Shown here: positions 10,114 through 20,700 of the stretch, one piece after another
Layout: each line of letters opens with the position of its first letter
How positions within the stretch are numbered: position 1 is the first letter of the stretch
Notes under the pieces: model-generated
Databases searched by the model: none
What the model was told of the DNA's origin: nothing
What the model saw: the letters and a program-made list of their open reading frames with translations, nothing else
Assembly (NCBI RefSeq): GCF_000234665.1
Contig: NC_018328.1
Location: 248,001-312,000 of the forward strand
Direction: 5' to 3'
From: Leishmania mexicana MHOM/GT/2001/U1103
Taxonomy: Eukaryota > Euglenozoa > Kinetoplastea > Trypanosomatida > Trypanosomatidae
DNA length: 64,000 nt
Position numbers and translations under genes: made by a program

Positions 10114-13100
10114 ATGCCAAACACGCAGCAGGCGCGGACGCCTACAAGGAACGTGCGTGGGGAGGCACCGGTGCGCCATTGGTTGCTGCTTGGCCACCGC
10201 AACGTCTTTGCGGACGACTCCTCGCCACCATCGCGCACCCAGGCAGCACAGCCCAAGTCACCGAGCAGCAGTGTCAGCAAGAGCAAGAAGCAGCAGCACG
10301 GGCAGTCGTTCAAGAAGGCTACCATCGAGTTGGCAGCACCGTTCGCCTCGCGCCGCGCTTTCAGTGCCGGCCGATACAAGGACGCCAATGAGGAGGAGGG
10401 CAACGTCTCCGGCATAAGCACCGCCTACCTCACACCCGCCCCGGGGCGACCGTCGCAGAGCCCCGACGAGGACGCGGGATCTGCACAGTGTGCACCAGCG
10501 GTCGTGGAGGCGCTCCAGAAGACGGAGGTATGCACGCGCACTCGAAGGGAGCCTCGAGGACAACAGCACGCGGCGGAGTCGTCTGTAGTCCGGGCCACTT
10601 CACCGCTGGAGCACGCTGAGGATGGCGCGGACGCAGTGCAGATGCGCGACTCGTCGCACGTGCCAGCACAGGAGCGACCCGCGTCACTGTCGGGCTCTTT
10701 ACTTCTCTCTTTACAAACTCCATCCGGTGAGCACGCCGGTGATATGGCCCCGAGCGTCGGCGTGATACGTTCTGCCACGACGATTTCTGCAGCTTCTGCA
10801 GAGAACGCCTTTGTGCAACAGGCGGACGGCGGCACCCCTGCGACCATCAAAGATGCCGGCGCCGGCTTTGCTCTCGCATGCGTTCCCGAAACACCAGACC
10901 GGCCAATGCAAGTGCGCTTCTTGTGCTCCTCGAAGCCGCGGTGGCAGGGCGCGAGGACGCCCGACGAGACAGTCATTGCAGCCAACAACGATGGGAGCGG
11001 CGCGGACACACATGGGGGCCGCGCTAACTTCATTCAGTCGCATGCACGGGACGGGGTACCCCACGAAGAGACGGGGCCATGCGTCACCCCACCGCGCACA
11101 CCGCACGCCGTGAGTACGATCACCACGTTCAGAGAAAAGGGCGAGGAGGGCAACGGCTTTGGCGGCGAGGATGGCGCCGTCGCCGACGCATGCGGCTGTT
11201 TCAATGCCCCAACGACGGCGGTGGTGGTCTGCGACCACAGTCAGGTGAACGCATCGCTCGAGCACTTGCCACCGCCTGCGGTGCTGCCCGTTCTCCCTCG
11301 AGCCAGCGCTGCCCTTAACGCGACGGAGAAGCTCTCCACTGCGGCAGCGACAGCATCGTTGAGGAGCAGCGGCGGCAGCCCCATCCAACCACTGACCCCG
11401 TCGCATCCGAATAACCGTGAGGAGAGCGCTGGGAACGCAACGCCACTGCGTCACTCGGATGCGGCCAAACCAGCTCTCGGGCAGAGAGGGGGCCCAGGTG
11501 ATGGTGATGAAGATTGTATGCGTGTTGTGGGGCCGCACACGCCGGATGCGGTGCGAGAAGCACTACCGTGTCGGCTGCAGAGCGCCTCTCTGTCGTTGCA
11601 GGAGAGCGTCAACGCCATCAGTAGCTTCTTCACCCCAGCAAGTCGACCTGACTCTCGCAAGCGCGTATTGCCGTCGAGTGGGCGGGGCCCCAGTAGCAGC
11701 TACGGCTGCTCGGATGGCGGCAGCACACTGGAGAGCCATCAAACCCGCCGCTTGACGCCCTACTGCGACACCGATGAAGAGGATGACAGCCGTGGTATCT
11801 CCGCCTCACGGAACATGACAAGGCCGCTCGAAGAGAGTGCGCAGGAGGTAGGGCAGCTGCACCATTGTCTGCCCGTCGAGGACGTCGTGGCTGCCGCAGG
11901 GCTTCCAGGCGCGTGCTTGAGCAGCACCGACTCTGTTGTCACGCGAACTGCGACTCTGGTGCGGCACAGCGATGACCTCGCAGCGCTCTCGTCGCATGTG
12001 CAGGCGGAAGAGCCGGCTTGTCCGCGGGAGGTCGAATGGCGCTCGGCTCTGCAGTTCAGCTATGCCCTGCTGTCAGAGTACCAGCGCAACGTTTTGATGG
12101 CCTTCATGACGGCCTGCAAGGCGGCGTGGCTGCCGTCGATGGCGATGTGTAGACTGGGGTATGTGTGCACACTCGCTTACACATTGCCACGGGTGGCGGA
12201 ACAAGCGCCGGCGACGAGCATCACCGTGTCGGAGGTGCACCTCCTCTTTCAACTCTACTGCGCCAGCCCATCAGAGAGTGCTGCTGATCGACTTGTTGCG
12301 TGCTTCTTTACCACGCAGCTGATGCGCTACGTGAACTGGGTGCACCATCTCCAGTTCGAGTGTCTGTACGTGTACATGGTGGCACTGCCGACTGTGTCCA
12401 TGATGGAGCTGCACGAGCGCCGGCTTATCTGCATGCGGCGCGACTTGGGCATCCGAGACGCCATTGAGCTGTTCATGCTGCTCGCCCCTCGCCCACGTGC
12501 CCCGATGGTGTCTACAGGACGCCGTGTCTTCTCGACATTCCGCATGGCCTTGCACGCGCTCAGCGGTGGTGGTGGTGGCAACGCAGGTGCCACCACGGCC
12601 TCGGCGAAGCGCAGAGAGAGTTGTAGTGCGCGCACTCAGCACAAGCCATCATCTCCGGCGACTCCGCGCTGTGCCACTGGATGCCAACTCATAGCAGACG
12701 AGGAGCGGCGACAGCATGTTCCGCCGCGTGTTGAGCCGCTCTTCGCCTCGGAAACATGGAGCGCGCCTCGCGCCACGGGCGAGGTCAGCGCAGTAACGTC
12801 TCCCACAAACCACGGGACTGGTGGCAACCACGGAGATGCGCGGAATATGCTGCGCAAGGTCGCAGGCGCCACGAACCCGCCGCCACCTGAGATGCCCGAG
12901 CGCCATCGTGGGACGCCGCGTCTGCTGAGCAAGACGAACGACAGCAGACCGGTGGCGGAGAGAAGTCGCGGCGGTGGCGTCTCCTCGGTATTGTCTGCCT
13001 TGTGGCTGCCAAAGCTGATACGAAGCACGTCGCATACCGCGTCAGTGGCGCACAAGACACGTGAAGAGACGGACACAGTGGCTGCTAAGACGGACTGCAG

Positions 13101-13350
13101 CGAAGTGGAGCGACAGGATAAGGATGGCTTCTCCCGTCGCAGCGCCAGCAGCTTACCATCCTCACGGTCGCAGAATCACCGCGAGCTTCACAGGGGGAGC
13201 AGCAAGGACGCCGCGCTGCCGAATGGCGGGCTGCGCGCAAGGGAGGCGGTGCAGCCGAAGAAACGCAGCCGCACACCACCGCCGCCGCCGACGGACGCCG
13301 AATTTGTGAATCTACACGACGCAGAAGTTCTGAAGCGCTTCGTGAAGTAG
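10114..13350 (+). CDS. Large protein of unknown function
   Basis: A 1078-residue protein; the frame opens slightly earlier but the first ATG is at 10114 (MPNTQQARTPTRN). I do not recognise the family. Residues 1-635 and 800-1078 are low-complexity, rich in Ser, Ala, Pro and Arg, with clustered acidic or basic stretches, and look disordered. One compact region, about residues 640-790 (nucleotides 12030-12480), is rich in aromatic and hydrophobic residues (YALLSEYQRNVLMAFMTACK, then VNWVHHLQFECLYVYMVALP). It looks helical and folded, and its wording suggests an interaction domain. There is no signal peptide or clear membrane segment. Coding status rests on the length of the open frame, its position in the unit and its codon pattern. 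Confidence 0.75.
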   Translation: MPNTQQARTPTRNVRGEAPVRHWLLLGHRNVFADDSSPPSRTQAAQPKSPSSSVSKSKKQQHGQSFKKATIELAAPFASRRAFSAGRYKDANEEEGNVSGISTAYLTPAPGRPSQSPDEDAGSAQCAPAVVEALQKTEVCTRTRREPRGQQHAAESSVVRATSPLEHAEDGADAVQMRDSSHVPAQERPASLSGSLLLSLQTPSGEHAGDMAPSVGVIRSATTISAASAENAFVQQADGGTPATIKDAGAGFALACVPETPDRPMQVRFLCSSKPRWQGARTPDETVIAANNDGSGADTHGGRANFIQSHARDGVPHEETGPCVTPPRTPHAVSTITTFREKGEEGNGFGGEDGAVADACGCFNAPTTAVVVCDHSQVNASLEHLPPPAVLPVLPRASAALNATEKLSTAAATASLRSSGGSPIQPLTPSHPNNREESAGNATPLRHSDAAKPALGQRGGPGDGDEDCMRVVGPHTPDAVREALPCRLQSASLSLQESVNAISSFFTPASRPDSRKRVLPSSGRGPSSSYGCSDGGSTLESHQTRRLTPYCDTDEEDDSRGISASRNMTRPLEESAQEVGQLHHCLPVEDVVAAAGLPGACLSSTDSVVTRTATLVRHSDDLAALSSHVQAEEPACPREVEWRSALQFSYALLSEYQRNVLMAFMTACKAAWLPSMAMCRLGYVCTLAYTLPRVAEQAPATSITVSEVHLLFQLYCASPSESAADRLVACFFTTQLMRYVNWVHHLQFECLYVYMVALPTVSMMELHERRLICMRRDLGIRDAIELFMLLAPRPRAPMVSTGRRVFSTFRMALHALSGGGGGNAGATTASAKRRESCSARTQHKPSSPATPRCATGCQLIADEERRQHVPPRVEPLFASETWSAPRATGEVSAVTSPTNHGTGGNHGDARNMLRKVAGATNPPPPEMPERHRGTPRLLSKTNDSRPVAERSRGGGVSSVLSALWLPKLIRSTSHTASVAHKTREETDTVAAKTDCSEVERQDKDGFSRRSASSLPSSRSQNHRELHRGSSKDAALPNGGLRAREAVQPKKRSRTPPPPPTDAEFVNLHDAEVLKRFVK

Positions 13351-14540
13351 CAGCGCGTGCTTGGATGTCAGAGAGGTCCCCCCCCCCGCACAGCGCGCGT
13401 GCGTCAGCGCATGCATGTGTGGATGGATGGATGGATGGTCTCGCACCGATCCTCTGACGGGCACGGGAGGAACGCGGTGCGAAGCCACAGTACATCAGAG
13501 CCCCCACCCACCCCACCCTATTCCTTTGTTTTCATCGGCGTCATGTGTGGCGCTCTTCAGTGGGTGTTTGCGTCCCGGTAAGGCTGAGGGGGAAGCTGCG
13601 CGAGCATGGGACGGTGGAGCGGCTCTCCCTCTGCCACCATTGCAGCAGTCCTACAAGACCGCCCATACCTCCCCCACCCCTCTCCATCCCTACACCCACA
13701 ACGGGTGCTTCAATCACTGCCAACGTCATCGTATGTGTTACGGTCTTTGATGTAGAGCGCACCCACTCCTCACCCCGGTCCTCTGCACCTCCCCCCACCC
13801 CACCCCCACACACACACTCCGGTTTGGAATCCTCTGTCGCCCGGCTCGCTATCATATGCGAGGAGGGCAGCCGAGGAAGATCGCCCCAGGGATGGGGGGA
13901 GGGAGGGAGGGAGGGCCGCAGTGTCCCCGAACAGGTTTGTAAAGGCAAAGACCCATCGCCATGGCACATAGGCGTATACATATATGTATATAAATACACG
14001 AAGGCAGGACACTTTATACGCGTATGTCGGCGCTGTAGTGGTGGGGATGGAGGAGGAGGAGGAGGGGTGATGCCGTTACGCTCCTCTCTTTCTCTCTGTG
14101 TGCCAATAGACTATCACACAGAAGCTCAGAAAGGCGCTTGAAGGAGGTTGGATGTAAGCGTGCGTGCGTGTGTGCCATGCCCTCCGATGCCCAACGCCCT
14201 CCCCCACCTAGCGAAGGCGGTCAGGGGGTTGCGTGTGTCGGTCAGTGGTATTCTCTGCGACGGCGAGAGTGTGCGCACTCCCTCCCACACACACACACAC
14301 CTGCCCATTCTTCACTGCTCTCTTTCTCCCCTACATGTCACAGGTCTCTACGGGCTTAGCAAACCTGCAGTGGCGGGTAGCGAGCGCATCAGCACACACA
14401 CACACACGCACACACTGGGGGCGGAGGGCGTGCTTCGACACAGCTCCTATCGCACTGCCTTTCCTAGTGGCAGCGCAAGAGAACCCCCACGCGTCCACCT
14501 TCTTTGTCCATTCTGTGCCCCCCTCCCCTCTACCCCGGTC
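13351..14540. other. Intergenic spacer with AT palindrome
   Basis: No gene seen. Includes a perfect 16-bp AT palindrome at 13975-13990, a G/A-rich run near 13895-13915, CA repeats near 13808 and 14287 and again at 14394-14412, and C/T tracts (14520-14536) just before the HAD gene. Confidence 0.6.
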
Positions 14541-15521
14541 ATGTCCATCGACGCCGGCCTCTGCGACCGCTATGTGGTCTTCCTCGACATCGACGGCGTT
14601 CTCCTGCCGGTCCCGAAGTTCACCTTCGGCGGTGGCGACCTTAGCGGCACGTGTGCGCAGACCCTCAAGCGGCTGATCGCCGCCCTCGGAGGACGCGACA
14701 GGGTGACGCTCGTGCTGTCCTCCACCTGGCGCAACCACCCTGTCATGGTGGACCGGCTGAACACGTTCATGCAGAAAGAGGCCGGCGACGGCATCCCTGT
14801 CGTGTCGGAGAGAACGCCAAACGGGACGGTGCTAGTGAGCTCGGTGACGTACTACCCCGATGACCCATCGGAGCAGCGCCTCGTGCGTGATCGGGTGGAC
14901 GAGGTGTACCGCTGGCTGCACACGCACATCACGGATCACCCAGAGGCAATTGGCGGGCGATGGTTCGCGATCGATGACATGCAGCTAGACGTGGACGAGC
15001 GCATGCGTGGGCACTTTCTGCACACGCAGACAGACGTCGGCATAACAGAGGCGGACGTGGACACCGCGTGTGCGATGATCGCGTCCCATCCAAGCCCGGC
15101 GGAAGCCTACGCCGCGGCGGTTGCCGCCCTCACTGATCCGGCGCTGAAGGCGGAAGAGATTGACATTCATAGGGTGGTGCAGTCTCGCCTGGAGGCGCAG
15201 CTCGCCGCTACCACTGCGGAGCTCACAGAGATGCAAGAAAAGGTGGCGGCCCTCTCTGCCGAGAAGAAGGACCTCGTCAAGGAGCTGGCCGAGAAGCAGC
15301 GGTCTATGGAAGACATGCGCTACCGACTGGCTGTGTACGACTTTTCCAAGCGCTATCCCTGCCTCGCCGCCGCTGTAGAGCTGGCTAGCACCAAGACGGG
15401 TGCCGAGAGACGCAACATGGATGCCACCATCCGCACCTTCGTAACGCTTCTCATGGACCGCAAAGAGCTGCAGAAGAAGATGCGCAGCGAGGCAAAAACA
15501 AAGGTGCAGCAGGCCTCATGA
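14541..15521 (+). CDS. HAD-fold protein of the 'Swiss Army Knife RNA repair' type, with C-terminal coiled coil
   Basis: A 326-residue protein starting at the ATG directly before the HAD motif. Motif I is VVFLDIDGVLLP (residues ~11-22), with the DxDG aspartates. Motif II is LVLSSTWRNHP, and a late acidic motif is RWFAIDDMQLD. The FLDIDGVL plus LSSTWR pair is characteristic of the HAD branch found in Swiss Army Knife RNA-repair proteins, which are thought to be phosphatases acting on nucleic acid ends. Residues ~210-260 form a charged heptad-like coiled coil (LEAQLAATTAELTEMQEKVA), which could mediate dimerisation. The substrate is not shown by the sequence, and other phosphatase roles remain possible. 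It lies in the same unit as the ERI1-Tpt1 fusion, about 23 kb downstream. Confidence 0.72.
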   Translation: MSIDAGLCDRYVVFLDIDGVLLPVPKFTFGGGDLSGTCAQTLKRLIAALGGRDRVTLVLSSTWRNHPVMVDRLNTFMQKEAGDGIPVVSERTPNGTVLVSSVTYYPDDPSEQRLVRDRVDEVYRWLHTHITDHPEAIGGRWFAIDDMQLDVDERMRGHFLHTQTDVGITEADVDTACAMIASHPSPAEAYAAAVAALTDPALKAEEIDIHRVVQSRLEAQLAATTAELTEMQEKVAALSAEKKDLVKELAEKQRSMEDMRYRLAVYDFSKRYPCLAAAVELASTKTGAERRNMDATIRTFVTLLMDRKELQKKMRSEAKTKVQQAS

Positions 15522-17796
15522 CAGGCAAGCGGCTGCGACGCTGATGGGGATGGTGGTCGTTGTCACCATACTCGAGCGGGCGAGCAGGATGATGTCCCAT
15601 TGCGCGCCTCTCCGAGCAGCCGCCACGCGGTACGCAACGGCATATAGATTGTGGTTGTGGCAGGGCCAGCAACACAGATAAACGGTGCGTGTGTGCGTGT
15701 GGGTGGGTGAGCTGTACAGACGACAAGCAGGATGAAGGATACATGAGAACGAGGGAGAGAGCTGTCGAGGCATCGGAAGACGCACACACGCGCCCGCGGT
15801 GCGTCCAGAGAAGCCATTATTCCTGCTCACCATCTTGTATCCTTGCTTGTCCCCATTCCCTCGGCGAGGGGAGGAGAGGGGAAGGGAAGGCAGAGGGGCG
15901 TGCGCTCGCTGGCCGATGCTGAGCTCCCTCACCAATACCCTCTCAAGGCTGTGCACACACTCACGCACACACATACGCACACGAGTGCACGCACGCGCCA
16001 TCGAAGATCACACCACAGGGTGAACGCGTTCGCGTGAACTCGAGCAACGGCAACACCAAGAAACAAAAAGGAAAGAGTTGACGACTTGGTGTCTCGGGCT
16101 ACGTGTAGTAGGCAAATGTGAGGGCTCTGCATCTCGTAGCTCTCTTCCACGTCCACCTCATCGACCGACCCACCCCGATAAAACCGCTTATCGGCAGCCA
16201 CCAGACCACTCGACACACAACCCGACCTTCCAAAGCAAGTCGACACGACCTGAGATCCAGGGCCTTCGTGTCACCACCAAACCCCGTTCCGCTCACTGGC
16301 CCACTCCTCCAAGGCTTCTCCCCAGCCGACGTTCGACAGTCTGTGACGTTTCGCGGCACCGTCGAAGCTGTTGACCTCCATCCCGCCACCACCACCTCCG
16401 CTCCCTCTGCAACAACGGCAGCGCTTGTATTCTTTCCGCCATCGAGCAGCGTTCTATCCGCAGAGCTGCTCAGTGGCCGCGTATTCAAAGACAAGGTAGT
16501 GTTTCTGCGCCGGGCGCCGACCGCTGAGGCGGAGGCGCACACCGTTTGCCACGACTCGGAGCCTGTAGCGCTGGAAGCAGCCGCTGCACCTGCTTGTGTG
16601 CGTGCGTGCACAGACGACTGCGTGTTGCTCTCATCACTTTCTGCGCTTCTGCACCCCCTCTCCCTCACCTATCACCTATTGGTACTTTGAGGGCATCAGG
16701 ATGGTGCGCGGCAGCACTTGACCACGCGCGCACGCCTCGCTGACTCCCCTCCGCTCCGTCTTCCTCTCTCTCTTACAGCGGCGTTGTGTGCGCCGAGAAA
16801 GCAGGAAGGCGGCACTCGTCACACCTCTCCGCGATCATCGGGTAAGTGAGTCGCTGAGCCTCAAAAATTCTTCAGCTCGTCTTTTGCGTCCCATCAGCAC
16901 GCCCAAAACCCCGAGAGCGAGCACCCCACAAGCGTACGCACGTCGTCTATGCGGGCTGCACCTATACAGTCGCTCACTCACGTGGCACTGCGCCCTACCG
17001 CGTGCCTCTGTCTTATCTCAGGCCTATACACCGATGCGTGCATCACGCATCAATACTCCGCACATCAACGTCACCAGCAGCGGGACGGTGGTGCACGGCT
17101 CGCATAGAGGCACACACACCCTTTAGAGTTCACACATAGACACAGTTGCACACAGCGTAACAATACCAGCCACGGCACACAGCTGGCAGACGGCCATCAG
17201 ACATCTATCACACCCGTCACCTACTGTGACCGAGTGCGGGAGGGCTCGGTCACACACACACACACACACAGACGCGCATACACGCAGGGGCAGCTGCACA
17301 TTTTCCCAATAAGGGGTGGGTGGGGGCACCAACACACTCTCACTACCCGCAGATCCGCATACACCTCCACACAGCACGGCATACATGCCTAGTATCGCTG
17401 CCTCTCTGCTGCCCACTCTCTCCTCCCTGCCATCCCCACCGACCGACCAGCCGGCCCTCCCTGCTTCTTCCTCCACACCTTGTGTCTCTGTGCGTGCACA
17501 CTCACACACGCACACGCACACACGCAAAACCCTCTCGGCACAAGATCCTTTCGCTTGAGCAATCCCCCTCCTCCCACCCACCCCCTCACATACACACACA
17601 CACACAAACATACACACACACACGTGCATACACGTTCCCTCTGCTTGCCTGGTCCGTATCACAGCGTCACCCACCCCTGGTTGTTCCGCCGAATCTGTCG
17701 TTGTCGTCGTGCACACTTTCGCCTTCTCCTTCCTTTACTTCTCGCCTTCGTTTTGGGGCGCGGTGTTCGTGTCGGCGGGCGATAGCCAACGTGACG
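15522..17796. other. Long intergenic spacer
   Basis: Contains the possible decayed ORF at 16112-16690 described separately, plus CA repeats near 15955-15985, 17250-17270, 17505-17526 and 17590-17625. C/T-rich tracts upstream of RAD54 (for example 17722-17750) probably serve trans-splicing. The RAD54 frame is open from 17320 but encodes only low-complexity sequence there. Confidence 0.55.
16112..16690 (+). pseudogene. Possible decayed or start-less ORF
   Basis: An open frame with no internal ATG that still looks coding from about 16290 to the TGA at 16688-16690. Its codons and amino-acid mix resemble neighbouring genes, for example VRQSVTFRGTVEAVD followed by LSGRVFKDKVVFLRRAPT. The phrasing is faintly like an OB-fold strand pair, but I cannot assign a family. 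With no ATG and an abrupt end, it could be a gene remnant, a real gene broken by an assembly error, or chance. It sits in an otherwise unusually long 2.3 kb spacer where a gene would be expected. Confidence 0.3.
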
Positions 17797-20700
17797 ATGC
17801 GCAAGTCAGCGGCAGGTAGCGGCTTTGCCAACGGCACGTTCCGCCCTCCCACAACGAGTGGTGAGGATAAGCCGGCGGAGCGCAAGCTCAGCACGCACCC
17901 ACTACTGCCTGCCACCTTGGCTGCCGCCGTTCCGCGCTTCATGACCGGTTGGCGGGCCCTCAGCAACGCCAGCTTCAAGGCACCCGGCTCAGGGGATGCC
18001 AGCCACATCAGTGACGACCCCGTGGATCTGCCTGGCCCAACTGTGACCTGTGTCACCTCCACTGGCGCTCGGCGCGAGGTGATGTACCCCACCGTTACCC
18101 CACACAGCGTGGGCAGTACAGCACACAATGACCTTCTGGCTTACCGGCTGGCACGGCGCAGCCAGATAGACTACCACCAGCCGGAGTCCGCCGCCAAAGC
18201 GATGGCCGCGCGGGCCCTCCAAGCTGCCGCGGCAGCGCGAGGGAAGACGGACGAGGACTCTGAGGGCAGCGGGAGCCAGGGAGGCGACACTGCAAAGATG
18301 CTAAAGGTGGAGGCCGGCACTGGAGGCGTGAAGGCGGCTCCTGGTGCATCAGGGCCTGCCGCAGGTGACACTGCCGCGGCAGCCAGCGAGGGCCATGAGA
18401 CCGCCGCCGCCGCGAACGAGGACGCTATCCCAGCGGACAAGGTGGTGAGCCGCTACCCCGTCAGCCCCTATGGCAAGCTGTACTTCCAGGTCGAGACGGA
18501 CGGTGCTACGCGGCATGAATCTGTCGGCATCGTCATCATCGATACAGAGTTGCTGGGGGTTATGATGTACGACCGCGTGGGGCGGCAGTACGGCAACCGG
18601 CCCGACCCCGGCTACCCGATCAAGCAGGAGGAAGTGGACAATGCCAAGGCGGGCAGCGTCTTGAAGGTGGGCACAAAGAATGTGCTGCTCATCACGGCGC
18701 TCACCGAGGAGGCGTTCCGCAGCGGCGAGTTCTTCTTGCGCTCCGAGCATGACCTCCGCGTGAAGGAGGACAAGGCCAAGGCCAAGGCCGAGGCCGTGGC
18801 CGCCGAGGAGGCAAAGGCGCGGAAGCCCGGGATGAGCTTCGGCAACTCGCTCAGCAACAGCAGCGCCTTCGCCTCCATCCTATTCCGCCGCCGCCCCAAG
18901 GATGGGGAGACGGGCTTCGTCGTCCCCGTAGCCGGGCGTCCAAAGATGGGCAAGAACGGCATCATCATGGACGAGCTGCAACCGCTGCACGACCCGGACC
19001 GCGAGAAGGCGGTGGTGCTGTTCCGCGCCGACTACAAGCGCGACGTGCACGGCCGTCGGCAAGTCTCCGTCGTTGTGGACCCGATAATTGGCGACAAGCT
19101 GCGGCCGCACCAAATCATTGGTGTAAAGTTTCTCTTCGACTGCATCACGGGCGAGCGCATGCTCGGCTACCACGGCGCCATCTTGGCCGATGAGATGGGC
19201 TTGGGTAAGACGATCCAGACGGTGGCCACCATCTACACCTGTTTGAAGCAAGGCAAGCACGGCCACCCGACGGCCCGCAAGTGCCTCGTCGTGACGCCGT
19301 CTTCGCTGGTGAAGAACTGGTGCAACGAGTTCGACAAATGGCTGGGCGAAGGGGCAGTGAGGCATTTCGCCATCTCCGAGTCGACTCCGAAGGGGGACCG
19401 CATTATTTCCCGCTTCGACGGCGATGGCGACGTCCTCGTCATCTCGTACGACCAGCTGCGCAAGTATATCGACCGCCTCTCGGGGCTGCGCTCTGTCGAA
19501 CTGGTCGTCTGCGACGAGGGCCACCGCCTCAAGAACGCGGAGGTGAAGACGACAAAGGCGGTGGACATGCTGCCGACGCGCAACCGCGTCATTCTCTCCG
19601 GTACCCCCATCCAGAACGACCTCTCCGAGTTCCACGCCATGGTCAACTTCGTCAACCCCGGCATCCTCGGCAACCGTGACCTCTTCGCACGCGTCTTCGA
19701 GGAGCCCGTCTCCCTTGGCCGTGACCCGGAATGCCCAGACCACCTCAAATCTCTTGGCCGCGATCGCGCGCATTACCTCTCGATGCTGACGCAGCGCTTT
19801 ATCCTTCGCCGCACGCAGTCCATCAATGAGTCCTACCTGCCGCCCAAGGTGGACGTCACCGTCTTCGTGCGGCTGGGAGAGAAGCAGGAGCTCGCCTATC
19901 AGAAGCTGGCCGACGTGGTCGAGTCTGCGGAGTGCACGCCGCTGGTGCTTATCTCCGCCCTGCGGAAGCTGTGCAACCACATGGACCTCTTCCACGACGC
20001 GGTGCATCTGTCTCATCAAATTGGCAACTCGGCAGGTGCGTCGGCGCAGCAGCAGCAGCAGCAGCAACAGCAACAGCAGGCTGGGCGCCGTCGCGGCCGC
20101 AGCAGCGCTGCAGGTGAATCGAAAGGCATCCCCCTCTCTGTACTACCGAAGGGGTTTAAGCCGGGTAGCTTGAACATGGACTGCGGCAGCAAGATGCACT
20201 TTGTCTCCCTCGTGCTCGACGAGCTGAAGCGAAACGGCGAGCACGACAAGCTCGTCATTGTGTCGAACTTCACGCAAACACTCGACATCATTGCGGCGCT
20301 GTGTAACTCGAAGCAGATCGCGTACTTCCAGCTTGATGGCAGCACGCCTATCAAGAAGCGCCAGCAGCTGGTGGACTACTTCAACGTGCCCGGCTCGCAG
20401 GAGGTCGTGTTTCTGCTCTCCTCGAAGGCCGGCGGTGTCGGGCTGAACCTGATCGGTGCGAACCGGCTGATCCTCTTCGACCCTGACTGGAACCCCGCAA
20501 ACGATGCACAGGCGATGGGCCGCGTGTGGCGTGATGGCCAGAAGAAGCGCGTCTTCATCTACCGCCTGCTCAGCACCGGCACCATCGAAGAGAAAATCTA
20601 CCAGCGGCAAGTGAGCAAGCAAGGCTTGTCGGCGAACGTGGTGGATATGCAGGAGGATTCGAAGCAGCACTTCACACTGGAGGAGCTCAAGTCCCTCTTC

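Noticed and set aside
18880..20073. 397-codon minus-strand ORF opposite RAD54
   Set aside because: The plus strand here encodes invariant helicase motifs, so the antisense frame is a by-product of codon use.
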